This document shows, in pieces, positions 32,601 through 42,829 of a stretch of DNA of 57,922 nt. Position numbers and translations under genes: made by a program. The stretch spans positions 1 through 57,922 of the forward strand of contig JADKGD010000043.1 in the NCBI GenBank assembly GCA_016717145.1. Reading direction: 5' to 3'. The notes beneath the pieces were generated by a model. It was given only the letters and a program-made list of their open reading frames with translations. It made no database searches and was not told the origin of the DNA. This stretch comes from Saprospiraceae bacterium (lineage in GTDB: Bacteria > Bacteroidota > Bacteroidia > Chitinophagales > Saprospiraceae). Within the stretch, counting starts at the first letter, position 1, and each line of letters opens with the position of its first letter.

Positions 32601-35540
32601 TCTGAGGACTTGTCAAAATATCAAAGTCCTGTCCATTGATTTGCAATTTTCCAGTGGAAGGTGCTTTATCATACGTTACGGTTAGATTTTGTGTATAATA
32701 ATTACTAGAGGCCTGGCAAGGTCCCTGACTTCCAGCAACTAATCCACTTATTGTACATGATGACTTAATTTCAACCATTTTGCAATTGTCACTGACAAAA
32801 AAACAATCTCCATCAATAAGGATCTGGGAAAGTGTTTTGGAAATCCATGTATTAATATTTACAGACATTGAGTAGCCAACGCCATAAACACAATATTTAC
32901 CTGCATCTAAAGTAGTAAAATCAGATGTGGCATTTACACCGGTCACTTGATTTGTGGTAGTATTTACAGCGATATAAGTATAAGCATATCCAGCGGGTAA
33001 ACTATACCATTGTATAAGCCACCGCCAGACGGTACTGTCACATTTATTGTATAATTTCCCGTTTGTGTATTAAAAAAATAATTGGAAGACGTTAATGTAT
33101 AATCAATGCCAGGTGAGAGGTTTACGCTTATCGGAGTAATTAAGCCTGATATGGTATTTGGCAAATTAAAACAGCGGCTGGAACCTAGAAGATTGCTACA
33201 TTGGCTGTTTGGGTTAAATGACCCTTGGTATAATGCAATTGCATGGCTGAAATTTGAGGTAGGTGTAAATGTATAGACGCCCGAAACCGAAACCCTAAAA
33301 ATATACTGATCAAAAAAGAAGTCATCTCCTCCCCCCGAAAAAAGGCTGCAGGTATTTGTTCCACATACAACAGTTGCCTTACTTGTGGTACGTATTGTTT
33401 CTGTTTGATTAATAGACCCTGTGATAGGCAAGGTGATCAGAGACCCAATATTGCTTTTGAGATTCAGCATCAAACCCGGATCACCCTGATCAAATATTAC
33501 ACTGCCATCCGGCATGATTTCCGTTGCAGGTGCAACACAAGAAGAATTAACACTAAAATTGCTTGTAGAAATATTAAAAAATTTAAAACAATCATAATCC
33601 ATACATTCGATCATAACCCTTGCAGTTTGGGTTTTCACAAAACCAGGAGGCATAGCATAGGTATAACTACCCAAAGCATAAGAAACATTTTCAGCTATCA
33701 CAATAGGATAAGAAAGTCCACCATCTATGGATATTTTGATTCTAACTTTACTACATAAACCATTACTTCCGTTTGTATTCCAGGTTATCAATTCGTTTTG
33801 ACCTGCCAGCAATGTTTCTCCCCCTATTGGTCTGGACACACGAAATGGACCGGAATTATTTACATTTAATGTTACTTGTTCTGAGCCCACGGCGCTACCA
33901 TTTACATTGTTATCTCTTACCGTAAGTAAAAATTTCATTTGCCTGGCAACATTAGGTAAAACTTCAAATAAATCAGGGGTATTGGAGGTGACAAGAGGCA
34001 AACTTGGAAAATACCTTTCTGTCTTGTCAGAAGGTGGAAAACTCCTGAACAAAGGAGCAATTGTACTATTTCCGGCACTGCTTCCAATCAATCCCTGAGT
34101 GGTTGTAACACCTTCACCATCTTCATCAATTTGCTCCCAGGTATAACTTAAACCCTGATCATTAGCATCTGTTGCCACACCATTTAGATAAAATGGAGTT
34201 CCTTTTGGCAAATTTAACTGCGCATTACATGGATTGGCTAATACTTGTGGTATGGCATTATTTGAGTTTTGTATTGTTGCACAAGTACCCCCTTCATCAA
34301 AATAAATATAAATAGCCATCTGTTGCAATGTTGCCCCATGGAAATAATTATCAAACTGCTCCGCAGAAGGAATATTCTGTATTGCATCACATGAATTATC
34401 ATATGACATGATGGTTGTACCACTTCCTATCTCAACTGCTGTGTTTTCGCTTATGGCATCAGTACATGATCCTCCTGTGCCGTTAAAAGTATGTGTTGCA
34501 CCAAATTGATGTCCAAATTCGTGTGAGGCCAATTGTATCCAGCCATAATTGCCATTGCTAAAACTTCCACTCCAACCTCTGCCTTTGAATATGGCACCAT
34601 CTAAAATAAAATCATCACAAACAGTCTCTAACCCAGCCACTCCGCCGTTACTCCAGCCATCCCCATTTTTATGGGTATGAAAAACATGTCCGATATCATA
34701 TGATGATACATTTGGAAAATTCATATTTACTGCCATACCTGCCTGTTCTGTTCTTCCGGCTCCCCCACCAGTATCGTCCGGAATAAAAGGATCAGTGTCA
34801 GGATCTGAATACAATCTGATCCTTGCTGCAGAGACATTCAGGGTTATTGACATGTCTTTTTTATATATAGCTGTAATATCATTAACTGTTTTAGTAATCA
34901 CGGCTGTTACAGCTGCATTATTATTACCATTTGCGACATAAAATTCCCCTGTACAAACAATTGCCAAATCGTAGCCAAGAAGTTTTTCACCCAGTTCAAA
35001 ATCGTTTCTATTACCTCCAAAAAAAGGTTTTTTATTATGATTAAAAGATAACTTTTCAAATTGTCCGTTTACGCCACAAGCGGCTTTCAACTGATCCGCT
35101 TCAGGTTCTTGTCCATAACTAATAGTATGCATATTACCTCCTGAATAATCCAGGGGTTTAATAATTACCAGCATTCCAAATGAATAAATAAAGGCATAGA
35201 TACCAAATCCTGCAGTAGTTAATGATCCAACCGGAATATTATTTTCATCCATTAAATCAAAGGTCATAAGGTCTGGATACAATTTATTCAAATCATCGCT
35301 CATGACCTTATTTTTTACAATCCTGAATTGTTTTTTATTATTGAATAAGGGCAATTCAATAACTACTGCGTTTCGTACGTCCAAATTTTTAACAGATGTC
35401 AAAATTACTTTATAATCAATATTGGTTTGCTCCTCTCTAAACTTTACCTCTGGAGATGATTCGTTTAACAACATTTGAAACTGACCGACCACGAAATATT
35501 GACACAAACTAAAAATAAATAATATTGTAGCGCGTAGCAT
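29667..35540 (-). CDS. secreted metzincin metalloprotease with Ig-like array and CHU_C domain (four frameshifts)
   Basis: Reconstructed length is about 1,950 residues. After a signal peptide (MLRATILFIFSLCQYFVVGQ) and prodomain comes a reprolysin-like catalytic domain: HEFGHQFGATH with His340, Glu341, His344 and His350, and the Met-turn IMSY at 377-380. Beta-sandwich modules follow, then about ten tandem Ig-like units (LGPDxxxCxGxxVxLNAG...W), and CHU_C at the end (ITPNGDGSNDELYF, IFNRWGGLIFEA). The frame breaks near 32995-32997 (a G lost), 32488-32490 (a C gained), 32174-32184, and 30922-30925 (a T lost); each time the expected protein resumes. I therefore read one gene, not five. Followed by its PorP partner. 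Likely a surface or released protease; substrate unknown. Confidence 0.87.
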
Positions 35541-35855
35541 ATAATTTAATTTAATGTTAAAAAGGGGAATGAAATTATTTTTCCGGGGGTAAAATTAATT
35601 TTTTTTTATGAAAATACATACTTACAATAATTTATTATATAAATCATTTTTAAATATATACTAAAAAAAATAAAACCTGGGATAACGCACCTCTTACCGC
35701 AATATATAGATTTTATAAAAAATTTAACTGACTTTTTCAAACTTAATACCAGTGGACATCGTTCTGATGTTAATAATATAGATTTCCAGTCTTGAAAGTA
35801 AGATCAGAGGTCCAAATAAAAAGTCTTTTTTACATATAAACTGAAATAAAAAAAA
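35541..35855. other. 315-bp divergent intergenic region, no gene
   Basis: It separates the minus-strand protease gene from the plus-strand DUF4197 gene and must hold both promoters. It is A/T-rich with no credible frame and no exact TAnnTTTG match; nothing else was seen. Confidence 0.4.
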
Positions 35856-36569
35856 ATGAAAGTATCTATTCTTGTTCTTATGTTTTCGTTACATTTAAGC
35901 ATCGGGCATTCCCAATTCAAGGACATTTTAAATAAGGCTAAGGCGTCGGTATCTTCTATGTCAAAAAATGATGGTGACATTTCAGGAGGACTCAAAGAAG
36001 CATTAAATAATGGAATTGAAGCAGCCGTAGGGCAATTATCAGCAGAGAAAGGTTATTTTTCAAGTCCATATAAGATATTGGTGCCAAATGATGCTCAGAA
36101 AGTTATTGATAAGGTAAAAAAAATACCAGGTTTCGGGGACGTTGAAACTAAACTTATACATCAAATGAACCAAGCGGCCGAAATTGCTGCAAAAAAGGCC
36201 ACCCCAATTTTTCTACAAGCTATTAAACAAATGAATTTTCAGGATGCAGCAAAAATTCTCACAGGCTCAGAAAATGCCGCTACTTTATACTTAGAAAGTA
36301 CGTCAAGAGATGCTTTGTACAATGAATTTATGCCAGTCATACAATCCAGTCTAGATGAAGTAAATGCCAGATCATATTGGAAGACTGTAGTAGATGCGTA
36401 CAATTCGTTACCATTTGTAAAAAAAATGAATCCAGCACTTGATGATCATGTAAATAACAAGGCATTAGATGGATTGTTTGGACTAATTGCTGTAAAAGAA
36501 AAAGGAATCAGAACGGATGTAGCCCAACGTACAAGTCCATTGTTATTGAAGGTTTTTGGAAATACTTAA
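35856..36569 (+). CDS. DUF4197 domain protein, secreted
   Basis: This 237-residue protein starts with a signal peptide (MKVSILVLMFSLHLSIGHSQ). The mature part matches DUF4197: GGLKEALNNGIEAAVGQL, YFSSPYKILVPNDAQKV and the helical remainder with NEFMPVIQSSLDEV. DUF4197 proteins are widespread in Bacteroidota and Proteobacteria, helical and probably periplasmic, with no established function. It stands alone and converges on fbaA with a shared terminator between them. Confidence 0.9.
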   Translation: MKVSILVLMFSLHLSIGHSQFKDILNKAKASVSSMSKNDGDISGGLKEALNNGIEAAVGQLSAEKGYFSSPYKILVPNDAQKVIDKVKKIPGFGDVETKLIHQMNQAAEIAAKKATPIFLQAIKQMNFQDAAKILTGSENAATLYLESTSRDALYNEFMPVIQSSLDEVNARSYWKTVVDAYNSLPFVKKMNPALDDHVNNKALDGLFGLIAVKEKGIRTDVAQRTSPLLLKVFGNT

Positions 36570-36585
36570 TAAGTTAATATTCAGC

Positions 36586-36627
36586 AAAAAAAAATCCGAA
36601 AAAGCAAATCGTTTTTTCGGATTTTTT
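36586..36627. terminator. bidirectional rho-independent terminator between DUF4197 and fbaA
   Basis: AAAAAATCCGAAAAA pairs with TTTTTCGGATTTTTT around an eight-base loop (GCAAATCG). A-tract and T-tract flank the stem on both sides, so it can stop both converging transcripts; it lies 3 bp from the fbaA stop. Confidence 0.88.
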
Positions 36628-36630
36628 ATG

Positions 36631-37704
36631 TTAAGCATTTCTATTCAAACAATCGAGGTCTTCAAATGCCAGTTTCATGCGTTTAATAAACGTCAACTCG
36701 CCACTTCTCAACCAAGCTCTTGGATCGTAGTACTTCTTATTTGGCCTGTCTGCTCCTTCCGGATTTCCAATTTGCCCCTGTAAATAATCTTTTTTACTTG
36801 TATAATAATCTCTGATTCCTTCCCAGAAAGCCCATTGCATATCTGTATCAATATTCATCTTGACAGCTCCATATCTTATAGCTTCTCTGATTTCTTCTCT
36901 TGAACTTCCTGATCCTCCATGAAAAACAAAGTTTACCGGATTAGCTCCCGTATTGAATTTCTTTTGAATGTAATCCTGAGAATTTTTTAATATGATTGGT
37001 TTTAAACTTACATTACCAGGTTTATACACACCATGTACGTTACCGAATGCAGCAGCAATTGTAAATTTATTGCTGATTTTTAATAATGACTCGTATGAGT
37101 ATGCAACTTCTTCAGGCTGCGTATATAACCTGCTGCTATCTACATCTGAATTATCTACACCATCTTCTTCCCCACCTGTAACTCCAAGTTCAATTTCCAA
37201 TGTAATACCCATTTTATCCATTCTTTCCAAATATTTGCCGGAAATCTCAATATTCTCATGAATTGGTTCTTCTGAAAGATCCAACATGTGACTACTATAT
37301 AATGGATGACCAAACTTAGCAAAATGTTTTTCGCTGGCATCAAGTAATCCATCAACCCAGGGCAACAGACTTTTTGCACAATGATCAGTATGCACAATCA
37401 CAGGAATGCCGTATGCCTCAGCTACATTATGTACATGCATAGCACCTGATATTCCACCCAAAATCGCTGCCTTCTGATCGTCATTCTTTAAGCCTTTACC
37501 AGCGTAAAATCCTGCGCCACCATTACTAAACTGAATGATTATAGGAGAATTAACTTCTCTGGCAGTCTCCAAAGCTGCGTTTATTGTGTTTGTGCCAATA
37601 ACATTAACTGCCGGTATGGCAAAGTCATTTTCATTAGCATAATTGAGCAACTCTGTGACTTCATCACCAAAGAGAACTCCAGACCTGAATTTACCACTAG
37701 CCAT
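36631..37704 (-). CDS. fbaA: class II fructose-bisphosphate aldolase
   Basis: This zinc enzyme splits fructose-1,6-bisphosphate into glyceraldehyde-3-phosphate and dihydroxyacetone phosphate. The 357-residue protein matches the E. coli FbaA (class IIA) form: SNGGAGFYAGKG near residues 60-71, VHTDHCAKSLLPW at 104-116 with the zinc ligand His108, ELGVTGGEEDGVDN near 176-189, NVHGVYKPGN, and FHGGSGS near the C-terminal third. It lies 32 bp after trxB and is probably co-transcribed. The frame is intact. Confidence 0.96.
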   Translation of the reverse strand: MASGKFRSGVLFGDEVTELLNYANENDFAIPAVNVIGTNTINAALETAREVNSPIIIQFSNGGAGFYAGKGLKNDDQKAAILGGISGAMHVHNVAEAYGIPVIVHTDHCAKSLLPWVDGLLDASEKHFAKFGHPLYSSHMLDLSEEPIHENIEISGKYLERMDKMGITLEIELGVTGGEEDGVDNSDVDSSRLYTQPEEVAYSYESLLKISNKFTIAAAFGNVHGVYKPGNVSLKPIILKNSQDYIQKKFNTGANPVNFVFHGGSGSSREEIREAIRYGAVKMNIDTDMQWAFWEGIRDYYTSKKDYLQGQIGNPEGADRPNKKYYDPRAWLRSGELTFIKRMKLAFEDLDCLNRNA

Positions 37705-37736
37705 ATAATTAAGTTTATTTAGAATTAATTAGAATA

Positions 37737-38684
37737 TTAAACAATGTTTCTTTCGGAAAGATATCTTTCAGCATCCAAAGCTGCCATACATCCGGTTCCA
37801 GCCGCGGTCACAGCCTGTCTATAAATGTGATCCTGTGCATCACCACACACAAATACACCTTCGACATTTGTGAAACTTCTACCTGGTACAGCTTTAATGT
37901 ATTTATTTTCTTCGAGGGTTATCTGGCCTTCAAAAAGTTCAGTATTTGGCTTATGACCAATGGCAACAAAAAAACCGGTAACGGGAAGTACAGAAATTTC
38001 TCCTGTCAATACATTTTTAATTTTTGCTCCTTCGACACCTTCTTCACCCAAAATTTCAATTGTTTCAGTATTCCAATACACCTGAAGATTTTCAGTTTTA
38101 AACACTCGTTCCTGCATTATTTTTGAAGCTCTCATTTCATCTCTTCTTACCAGTAAATGTACCTTTTTACATAATTTTGCAAGATATGTGGCTTCTTCTG
38201 CAGCGGTATCACCAGCCCCCACTATAGCAACTTCCTGACCTCTAAAAAAGAAACCATCACAAACTGCGCATGCAGAAACGCCTTTGTTCATCAGTTTTTG
38301 CTCTGATTCAAGTCCCAACCATTTGGCACTAGCTCCCGTTGCAATGATGACTGTATTTGCATGAATCTCATGGCCGGTTTCAGACCATATTTTATGAGGC
38401 GTAGAAGAAAAATCAACCTTTGTAATCATTTCATATCTAATGTCAGTTCCAAATCTAATGGCCTGATTTTTAAAATCTTCCATCATCTGAGGACCCATTA
38501 CACCTTGAGGATAGCCCGGATAATTTTCAACATCATTGGTAATGGTCAGCTGACCGCCCGGTTCTTTTCCTGTGTATAAAACTGGCTTCAAATTAGCCCT
38601 TGAGGCGTATATAGCAGCTGTATAACCTGCTGGTCCTGATCCTATAATTAAACAATTAATTTTCTCAATACTACTGTCAGGCAT
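37737..38684 (-). CDS. trxB: thioredoxin-disulfide reductase
   Basis: This cytoplasmic flavoenzyme uses NADPH to reduce thioredoxin. The 315-residue protein has the FAD motif GSGPAG at residues 15-20, the redox motif CAVC at 139-142 (ACAVCDGFFF), the NADPH-binding GAGDTA at 156-161, and the final FAD-contacting GVFVCGDAQDHIYRQAVTA. All family landmarks are present and spaced normally. It is the first gene of a probable trxB-fbaA unit. Confidence 0.97.
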   Translation of the reverse strand: MPDSSIEKINCLIIGSGPAGYTAAIYASRANLKPVLYTGKEPGGQLTITNDVENYPGYPQGVMGPQMMEDFKNQAIRFGTDIRYEMITKVDFSSTPHKIWSETGHEIHANTVIIATGASAKWLGLESEQKLMNKGVSACAVCDGFFFRGQEVAIVGAGDTAAEEATYLAKLCKKVHLLVRRDEMRASKIMQERVFKTENLQVYWNTETIEILGEEGVEGAKIKNVLTGEISVLPVTGFFVAIGHKPNTELFEGQITLEENKYIKAVPGRSFTNVEGVFVCGDAQDHIYRQAVTAAGTGCMAALDAERYLSERNIV

Positions 38685-39015
38685 TTTTATTGTTTTTTAG
38701 AAGTGGCGAAATTACAAAATATAATTTCCATTTTAAAACATCTTTAGATTAAAACATTCTTTTAACAGAATCCGCATCAGAATCGCTGGGCGGCATTGTT
38801 GTGGTTCACCTAAAAGCATTGGCTTATTTAAACGGCTTTCATGTCCATCACAACTATTTTGTCATATATTATCTCATGCTGATATCATCTAGTCAGAAAC
38901 AAATTTGTTTAGTTGTTAGTTTTCGCAATATGTTTAAAACAATGTTAAACTTAATAGAATCATATTTTAATTTTCCCGCATTAACTATATTTACACTTTA
39001 TATATTTCACAAACA
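38685..39015. other. 331-bp intergenic region, no convincing gene
   Basis: It lies between divergent trxB and the peroxidase gene. A 72-codon frame (38801-39019) overlaps the peroxidase ATG as ATGA, but its composition looks non-coding and it resembles nothing I know. No exact -7 element was found. Confidence 0.4.
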
Positions 39016-39969
39016 ATGATCAGGTATTTTATTCTTTTTGTGGTATTTTCATTTAGTTTATCTTGGGTTTTATACACAATTGAGCCGGTTACGGAGGCTG
39101 AATTGGGCGAAAGACTATTTTTTGACCCTATTCTTTCTTTAGACAGTACGATCAGCTGTGCTTCTTGTCATAAAGTTAATTTTGCATTTGCAGATGACAA
39201 AGCTTTGAGTCCCGGAATAAATGGTACTATAGGAAAACGTAATGCACCGTCGATCATGAACACTGCAGGCAGGAGTGTATTATTTTATGATGGGCGAGCC
39301 AAAAGTCTGACCGATCAGGTCCATTTTCCTATTGAAGATCCGTTAGAGATGAATCATACACTGGACATAATCATTAAAAAGCTGACTGAACATAAAGACT
39401 ACCATAGATGGTTTAAGAATATTTATAAAGAAAAACCCAGTGCTGAAAATTTGGCAAAGGCAATTGCTGCGTTTGAAGTAAGCCTTGAAACATCAGACTC
39501 TGAATTTGATGCATGGATGAATGACGAGCCAAATACCATGTCAGTATCAGCCATCAGAGGTCGTACTATATTTCTGAGTGATCGTGCTAAATGTTTTGAC
39601 TGTCATTTTGGTCCGGATTTTACAGGTGATGATTTTCGGAATATTGGACTTTATGATGGAAAAAGTTATATAGATAAAGGCAGATATGAGATTACAAAAA
39701 GAGATGATGATCTTGGCAAATTTAAGGTGCCGGGGTTGCGCAATGTATCTGTAACTGCGCCGTATATGCACGATGGTAGCTTTAGAACGTTGAGTGAAGT
39801 CATTGAATATTACAGCGATCCGTATGCTTTTGTGGAGAAACCTATCAATATTGATTCTACTTTAAGGTACCCCATTCTATTTACAGATGAAGAAAAAAAA
39901 GATCTGGAAGCATTTTTAATTTCATTGACAGATAGAAGATTTACATCCGCCCAAAACAAATTCAAATAA
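39016..39969 (+). CDS. dihaem cytochrome-c peroxidase (CcpA/MauG family)
   Basis: This 317-residue protein starts with a signal or anchor helix (IRYFILFVVFSFSLSWVLY) and has two c-haem sites, CASCH at residues 48-52 and CFDCH at 193-197, in the LFFDPILS...ISCASCH and RGRTIFLSD...CFDCH contexts of the family. The distal region APYMHDGSFRTLSEVIEYY is also conserved. The enzyme is periplasmic and reduces hydrogen peroxide with electrons from small cytochromes; MauG-like protein oxidation is an alternative. It stands alone upstream of the serine hydrolase gene. Confidence 0.93.
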   Translation: MIRYFILFVVFSFSLSWVLYTIEPVTEAELGERLFFDPILSLDSTISCASCHKVNFAFADDKALSPGINGTIGKRNAPSIMNTAGRSVLFYDGRAKSLTDQVHFPIEDPLEMNHTLDIIIKKLTEHKDYHRWFKNIYKEKPSAENLAKAIAAFEVSLETSDSEFDAWMNDEPNTMSVSAIRGRTIFLSDRAKCFDCHFGPDFTGDDFRNIGLYDGKSYIDKGRYEITKRDDDLGKFKVPGLRNVSVTAPYMHDGSFRTLSEVIEYYSDPYAFVEKPINIDSTLRYPILFTDEEKKDLEAFLISLTDRRFTSAQNKFK

Positions 39970-39995
39970 TTTAACAAATTTTATGCAAAAAAATC

Positions 39996-40003
39996 TAATT
40001 TTG
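39996..40003 (+). promoter_or_regulatory. Bacteroidota -7 element (TAATTTTG)
   Basis: It matches TAnnTTTG, 16 bp before the TTG start of the serine hydrolase gene. The -33 position reads TTA rather than TTG, and the predicted leader would be only about 10 nt. Confidence 0.4.
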
Positions 40004-40019
40004 CATCTAAATAATTGAC

Positions 40020-41111
40020 TTGAAATATTCAATCTGTTTGTTTTTTTTACTTCTATTTTCTATTTCTGTTCGGTCTCAAAACGATGATTTACGTACAGAA
40101 ATTGATAAACTCATCAGGTTTGATACCGATATTAATTTCAAAAAAACGCCAGGCTTTATCATTGGAATAATCGATAATGATTCAAATTATATTTATTCTT
40201 TTGGCTCAAAAATAAAGAAGGAAAAAGTTGACATTCAAAAAGATGACATTTTTGAAGTTGGAAGTGTTACAAAAGCATTCACTGCAAGTTTGGTAAGTAT
40301 CTTGGTTTATGAAGGTCTAATGACAACATCTGACCTTGTTAATAACTTTCTTCCTAAAGAATATCAAAATCCCCGATTAGAAAATTTAAAGGTTATTGAT
40401 TTAATAACTCATACTTCCGGATTGCCCAAAAGGCCATCTTTTTTCGGTAAAAAAGAAAAAAACTTTCAAAATCCATATGAGTTTTATCAAAATGCAGATC
40501 TTTTATCATTTTACAGAGACTTCATTCCAGGTAAAATTTCTTACGAATACAGCCATACCAATTTTGCTTTATTGGAATTAATTATTGAGAAAGTGACTGG
40601 TAAACAGTATGCTGACGTTATGGCGGATAAATTATTTTTACCACTCAATATGGATAATTCTTTTGTAGATTTTCCGGAAAAAAAACAAGGGCTTATCTCT
40701 CCCGGATATGATCGTTCAGAAAAGGCAGTAAGCCCATGGACATTTAAATCTTTTAAAGCATCAGAAGGCATAAAGACGACTATTTTTGATATGCTTCTTT
40801 TTATAAAGGCAAATTTGGGTTGTTCAAAAACAAAGTACGACACCATTTTTAATAATAATTTTATACCGTTAGTATCTTCCAGTTTTAATGATCATCTCTC
40901 CATGGCGATGGGCTGGCACACTATTGATATGAAAAAATTTCATATCATAACACATACCGGAAAGACTTCAGGGCATAATGCATTTGTTGGTTTTGTCAGG
41001 GAAACAAAAACAGCTGTAGTGATATTTTCAAATTCTTCCATAGGTGCTGAGGATCTTGGAGTACAGGTTTTGAGAATGATCAATTTTAATTGGAAAAGAG
41101 TTAATATTTAG
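40020..41111 (+). CDS. beta-lactamase-family serine hydrolase (class C / penicillin-binding fold)
   Basis: This 363-residue protein begins at a TTG; no ATG lies near, and the TTG gives a good signal peptide (KYSICLFFLLLFSISVRSQ). The nucleophile motif SVTK is at residues 82-85, YSH at 177-179 stands where YxN or YSN is usual, and HTGKTSGH near the C-terminus is the third motif. The protein should act in the periplasm or at the outer membrane on a peptide or ester. The His in the YSH motif makes a true beta-lactamase activity uncertain. It ends 10 bp before the SUI1 gene. Confidence 0.88.
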   Translation: MKYSICLFFLLLFSISVRSQNDDLRTEIDKLIRFDTDINFKKTPGFIIGIIDNDSNYIYSFGSKIKKEKVDIQKDDIFEVGSVTKAFTASLVSILVYEGLMTTSDLVNNFLPKEYQNPRLENLKVIDLITHTSGLPKRPSFFGKKEKNFQNPYEFYQNADLLSFYRDFIPGKISYEYSHTNFALLELIIEKVTGKQYADVMADKLFLPLNMDNSFVDFPEKKQGLISPGYDRSEKAVSPWTFKSFKASEGIKTTIFDMLLFIKANLGCSKTKYDTIFNNNFIPLVSSSFNDHLSMAMGWHTIDMKKFHIITHTGKTSGHNAFVGFVRETKTAVVIFSNSSIGAEDLGVQVLRMINFNWKRVNI

Positions 41112-41121
41112 ATTACTGGCT

Positions 41122-41472
41122 ATGGATAAAAAAGAAATAAAATTAAACTGGGATGACTTTGTAAAGATGGGTAATCCGGAAAACGCTCCAGAGATGTCTG
41201 AAGAAAAACCTGATACTTTCAATCCTGCCATTTATCAACTTAGAATACATCTCGACAAAAAGCAACGAGGCGGAAAAGAAGTCACTTTAATTAAAGGATT
41301 CACTGGCAATGAAGAAAAACTTGAAGCGTTAGGTAAGTTATTAAAGACAAAATGTGGCGTTGGAGGATCAGTTAAGGACAATGAAATCATACTTCAAGGG
41401 AATCACAGGGAAAAAGTTTTAAAGCTATTATTGGAATTGGGCTACAAACAGAGTAAAAAATCCGGCGGATAA
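41122..41472 (+). CDS. SUI1/eIF1-family translation factor (YciH-like)
   Basis: This 116-residue protein has a variable charged N-terminus and a SUI1 domain from about residue 38: KKQRGGKEVTLIKGF, LGKLLKTKCGVGGSVKDNEIILQGNHREKV. The motif KTKCGVGGSVKD is diagnostic. Bacterial YciH-type proteins resemble eIF1 and have been linked to start-codon fidelity in vitro, but their cellular role is poorly known. It is probably co-transcribed with the serine hydrolase gene 10 bp upstream. Confidence 0.93.
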   Translation: MDKKEIKLNWDDFVKMGNPENAPEMSEEKPDTFNPAIYQLRIHLDKKQRGGKEVTLIKGFTGNEEKLEALGKLLKTKCGVGGSVKDNEIILQGNHREKVLKLLLELGYKQSKKSGG

Positions 41473-41523
41473 TAGCAGTTGATATCGTACTTCTTATTTA
41501 TCATTTAAACAAATTATTACATC

Positions 41524-42801
41524 ATGGAAATTCTTATCATAATCGGTCTGATTTTATTGAATGGGATTTTTGCCATGGCTGAAATGTCTTTAGTTTCTTC
41601 CAGAAAATTCAAATTGGAATCAGAAAAAAAGAAAGGTAATCTTGGTGCCATCGTGGCTTTAGATCTCTCTGAAAATCCAACAAGATTTTTTTCAACTGTT
41701 CAGATCGGGATAACTTTAATAGGTATTTTGTTGGGTGTCTTCAGCGGAGAAAAACTGACGGTCGATATTGAAAATTACTTTGCCCAATTTGAAATTTTAA
41801 GGCCGTATACACATAATATAGCCGTCGGCATAATTGTAGTTTCAATTACTTATTTATCGATAGTTTTTGGTGAACTTCTACCAAAAAAAATAGGAATGAC
41901 ATTTCCAGAGCCAATTGCGATAATGCTTGCCAGACCAATGAAAATACTTTCAAGAATGACCTCGCCATTTGTATGGTTGCTCACTTTTACAAATGACACC
42001 ATCTTAAAAATGTTTGGCTTAAATAGGATTCCTGAAAGCTACGTTTCAGAAGAAGAGATTAAATCTATTATTAAGGAAAGTACAGTAAGTGGAGAGATAC
42101 AAGATATCGAAAACGAAATTGTAGATCGTGTTTTTGAATTGGGAGACAGAAAAATTAATTCATTGATGACGCACAGACGGGACATTACATATTTTGATGT
42201 AACAGATGATATTTATGCAATAAGGCAAAAAATAGGTCAGGAACCACATTCTGCATATCCGGTTACCGAGCATTACAATCTTGACAATACGATTGGAATC
42301 GTCATGTTAAAAGATCTTTTTGAAGGCTGTTTCGATGCAGAATTCCAAATTAAAAACTTTATAAAACAACCTTTGTATCTAAGTGAAAATACACCTGCAT
42401 TTAAGTTATTGGATTTGTTTAAAGAAGAAAAAATGCATTATGCATTAATTACCGACGAATACGGCTCTATAAAAGGATACGTGACCATGGATGATGTTGT
42501 AGATGCATTGGTCGGCGATTTGTCTCAAGAACATCAATCGGAATATTCAATAATTGACCGGACAGAAAATACCTGGTTAGTTGATGGTCAGTTTTCATTG
42601 ACTGAATTTATGCGTAAATTCAAATTAGATGAAATTGATGTAGGCGAAGAATATCACACTGTCGGTGGACTGATTATTGGTTTGAAAAAATCAATTCCCA
42701 AAGAAGGTGACACTGTTGATATAGAAAATCTTACACTTGAAGTGATTGATATGGATGGGCCAAGGATAGACAAAATACTTGTAACAAACCACGATGAGTG
42801 A
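41524..42801 (+). CDS. CorC/HlyC-type membrane protein with CNNM, CBS and CorC_HlyC domains
   Basis: This 425-residue inner-membrane protein begins with a CNNM domain of three to four helices (residues 1-190, with AEMSLVSSRKFKLE and FGELLPKKIG), followed by two CBS domains (about 200-335, with ITDEYGSIKGYVTMDDVVDALVGD) and a C-terminal CorC_HlyC domain (GEEYHTVGGLIIG). Such proteins act in magnesium or cobalt handling; the old name hemolysin is misleading. The frame is intact. It converges on the KAS III-like gene 28 bp away. Confidence 0.92.
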   Translation: MEILIIIGLILLNGIFAMAEMSLVSSRKFKLESEKKKGNLGAIVALDLSENPTRFFSTVQIGITLIGILLGVFSGEKLTVDIENYFAQFEILRPYTHNIAVGIIVVSITYLSIVFGELLPKKIGMTFPEPIAIMLARPMKILSRMTSPFVWLLTFTNDTILKMFGLNRIPESYVSEEEIKSIIKESTVSGEIQDIENEIVDRVFELGDRKINSLMTHRRDITYFDVTDDIYAIRQKIGQEPHSAYPVTEHYNLDNTIGIVMLKDLFEGCFDAEFQIKNFIKQPLYLSENTPAFKLLDLFKEEKMHYALITDEYGSIKGYVTMDDVVDALVGDLSQEHQSEYSIIDRTENTWLVDGQFSLTEFMRKFKLDEIDVGEEYHTVGGLIIGLKKSIPKEGDTVDIENLTLEVIDMDGPRIDKILVTNHDE

Positions 42802-42829
42802 TCGTAAATAATCATTGACCTGTTTTGTT

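Noticed and set aside
29667..35540. Five separate genes for the metalloprotease region
   Set aside because: The protein sequence continues across each break in another frame, and only the first piece has a signal peptide and only the last a sorting domain.
38801..39019. 72-codon frame with ATGA overlap to the peroxidase gene
   Set aside because: Its amino-acid make-up looks like translated intergenic A/T-rich DNA, it matches no known family, and the overlap can arise by chance.
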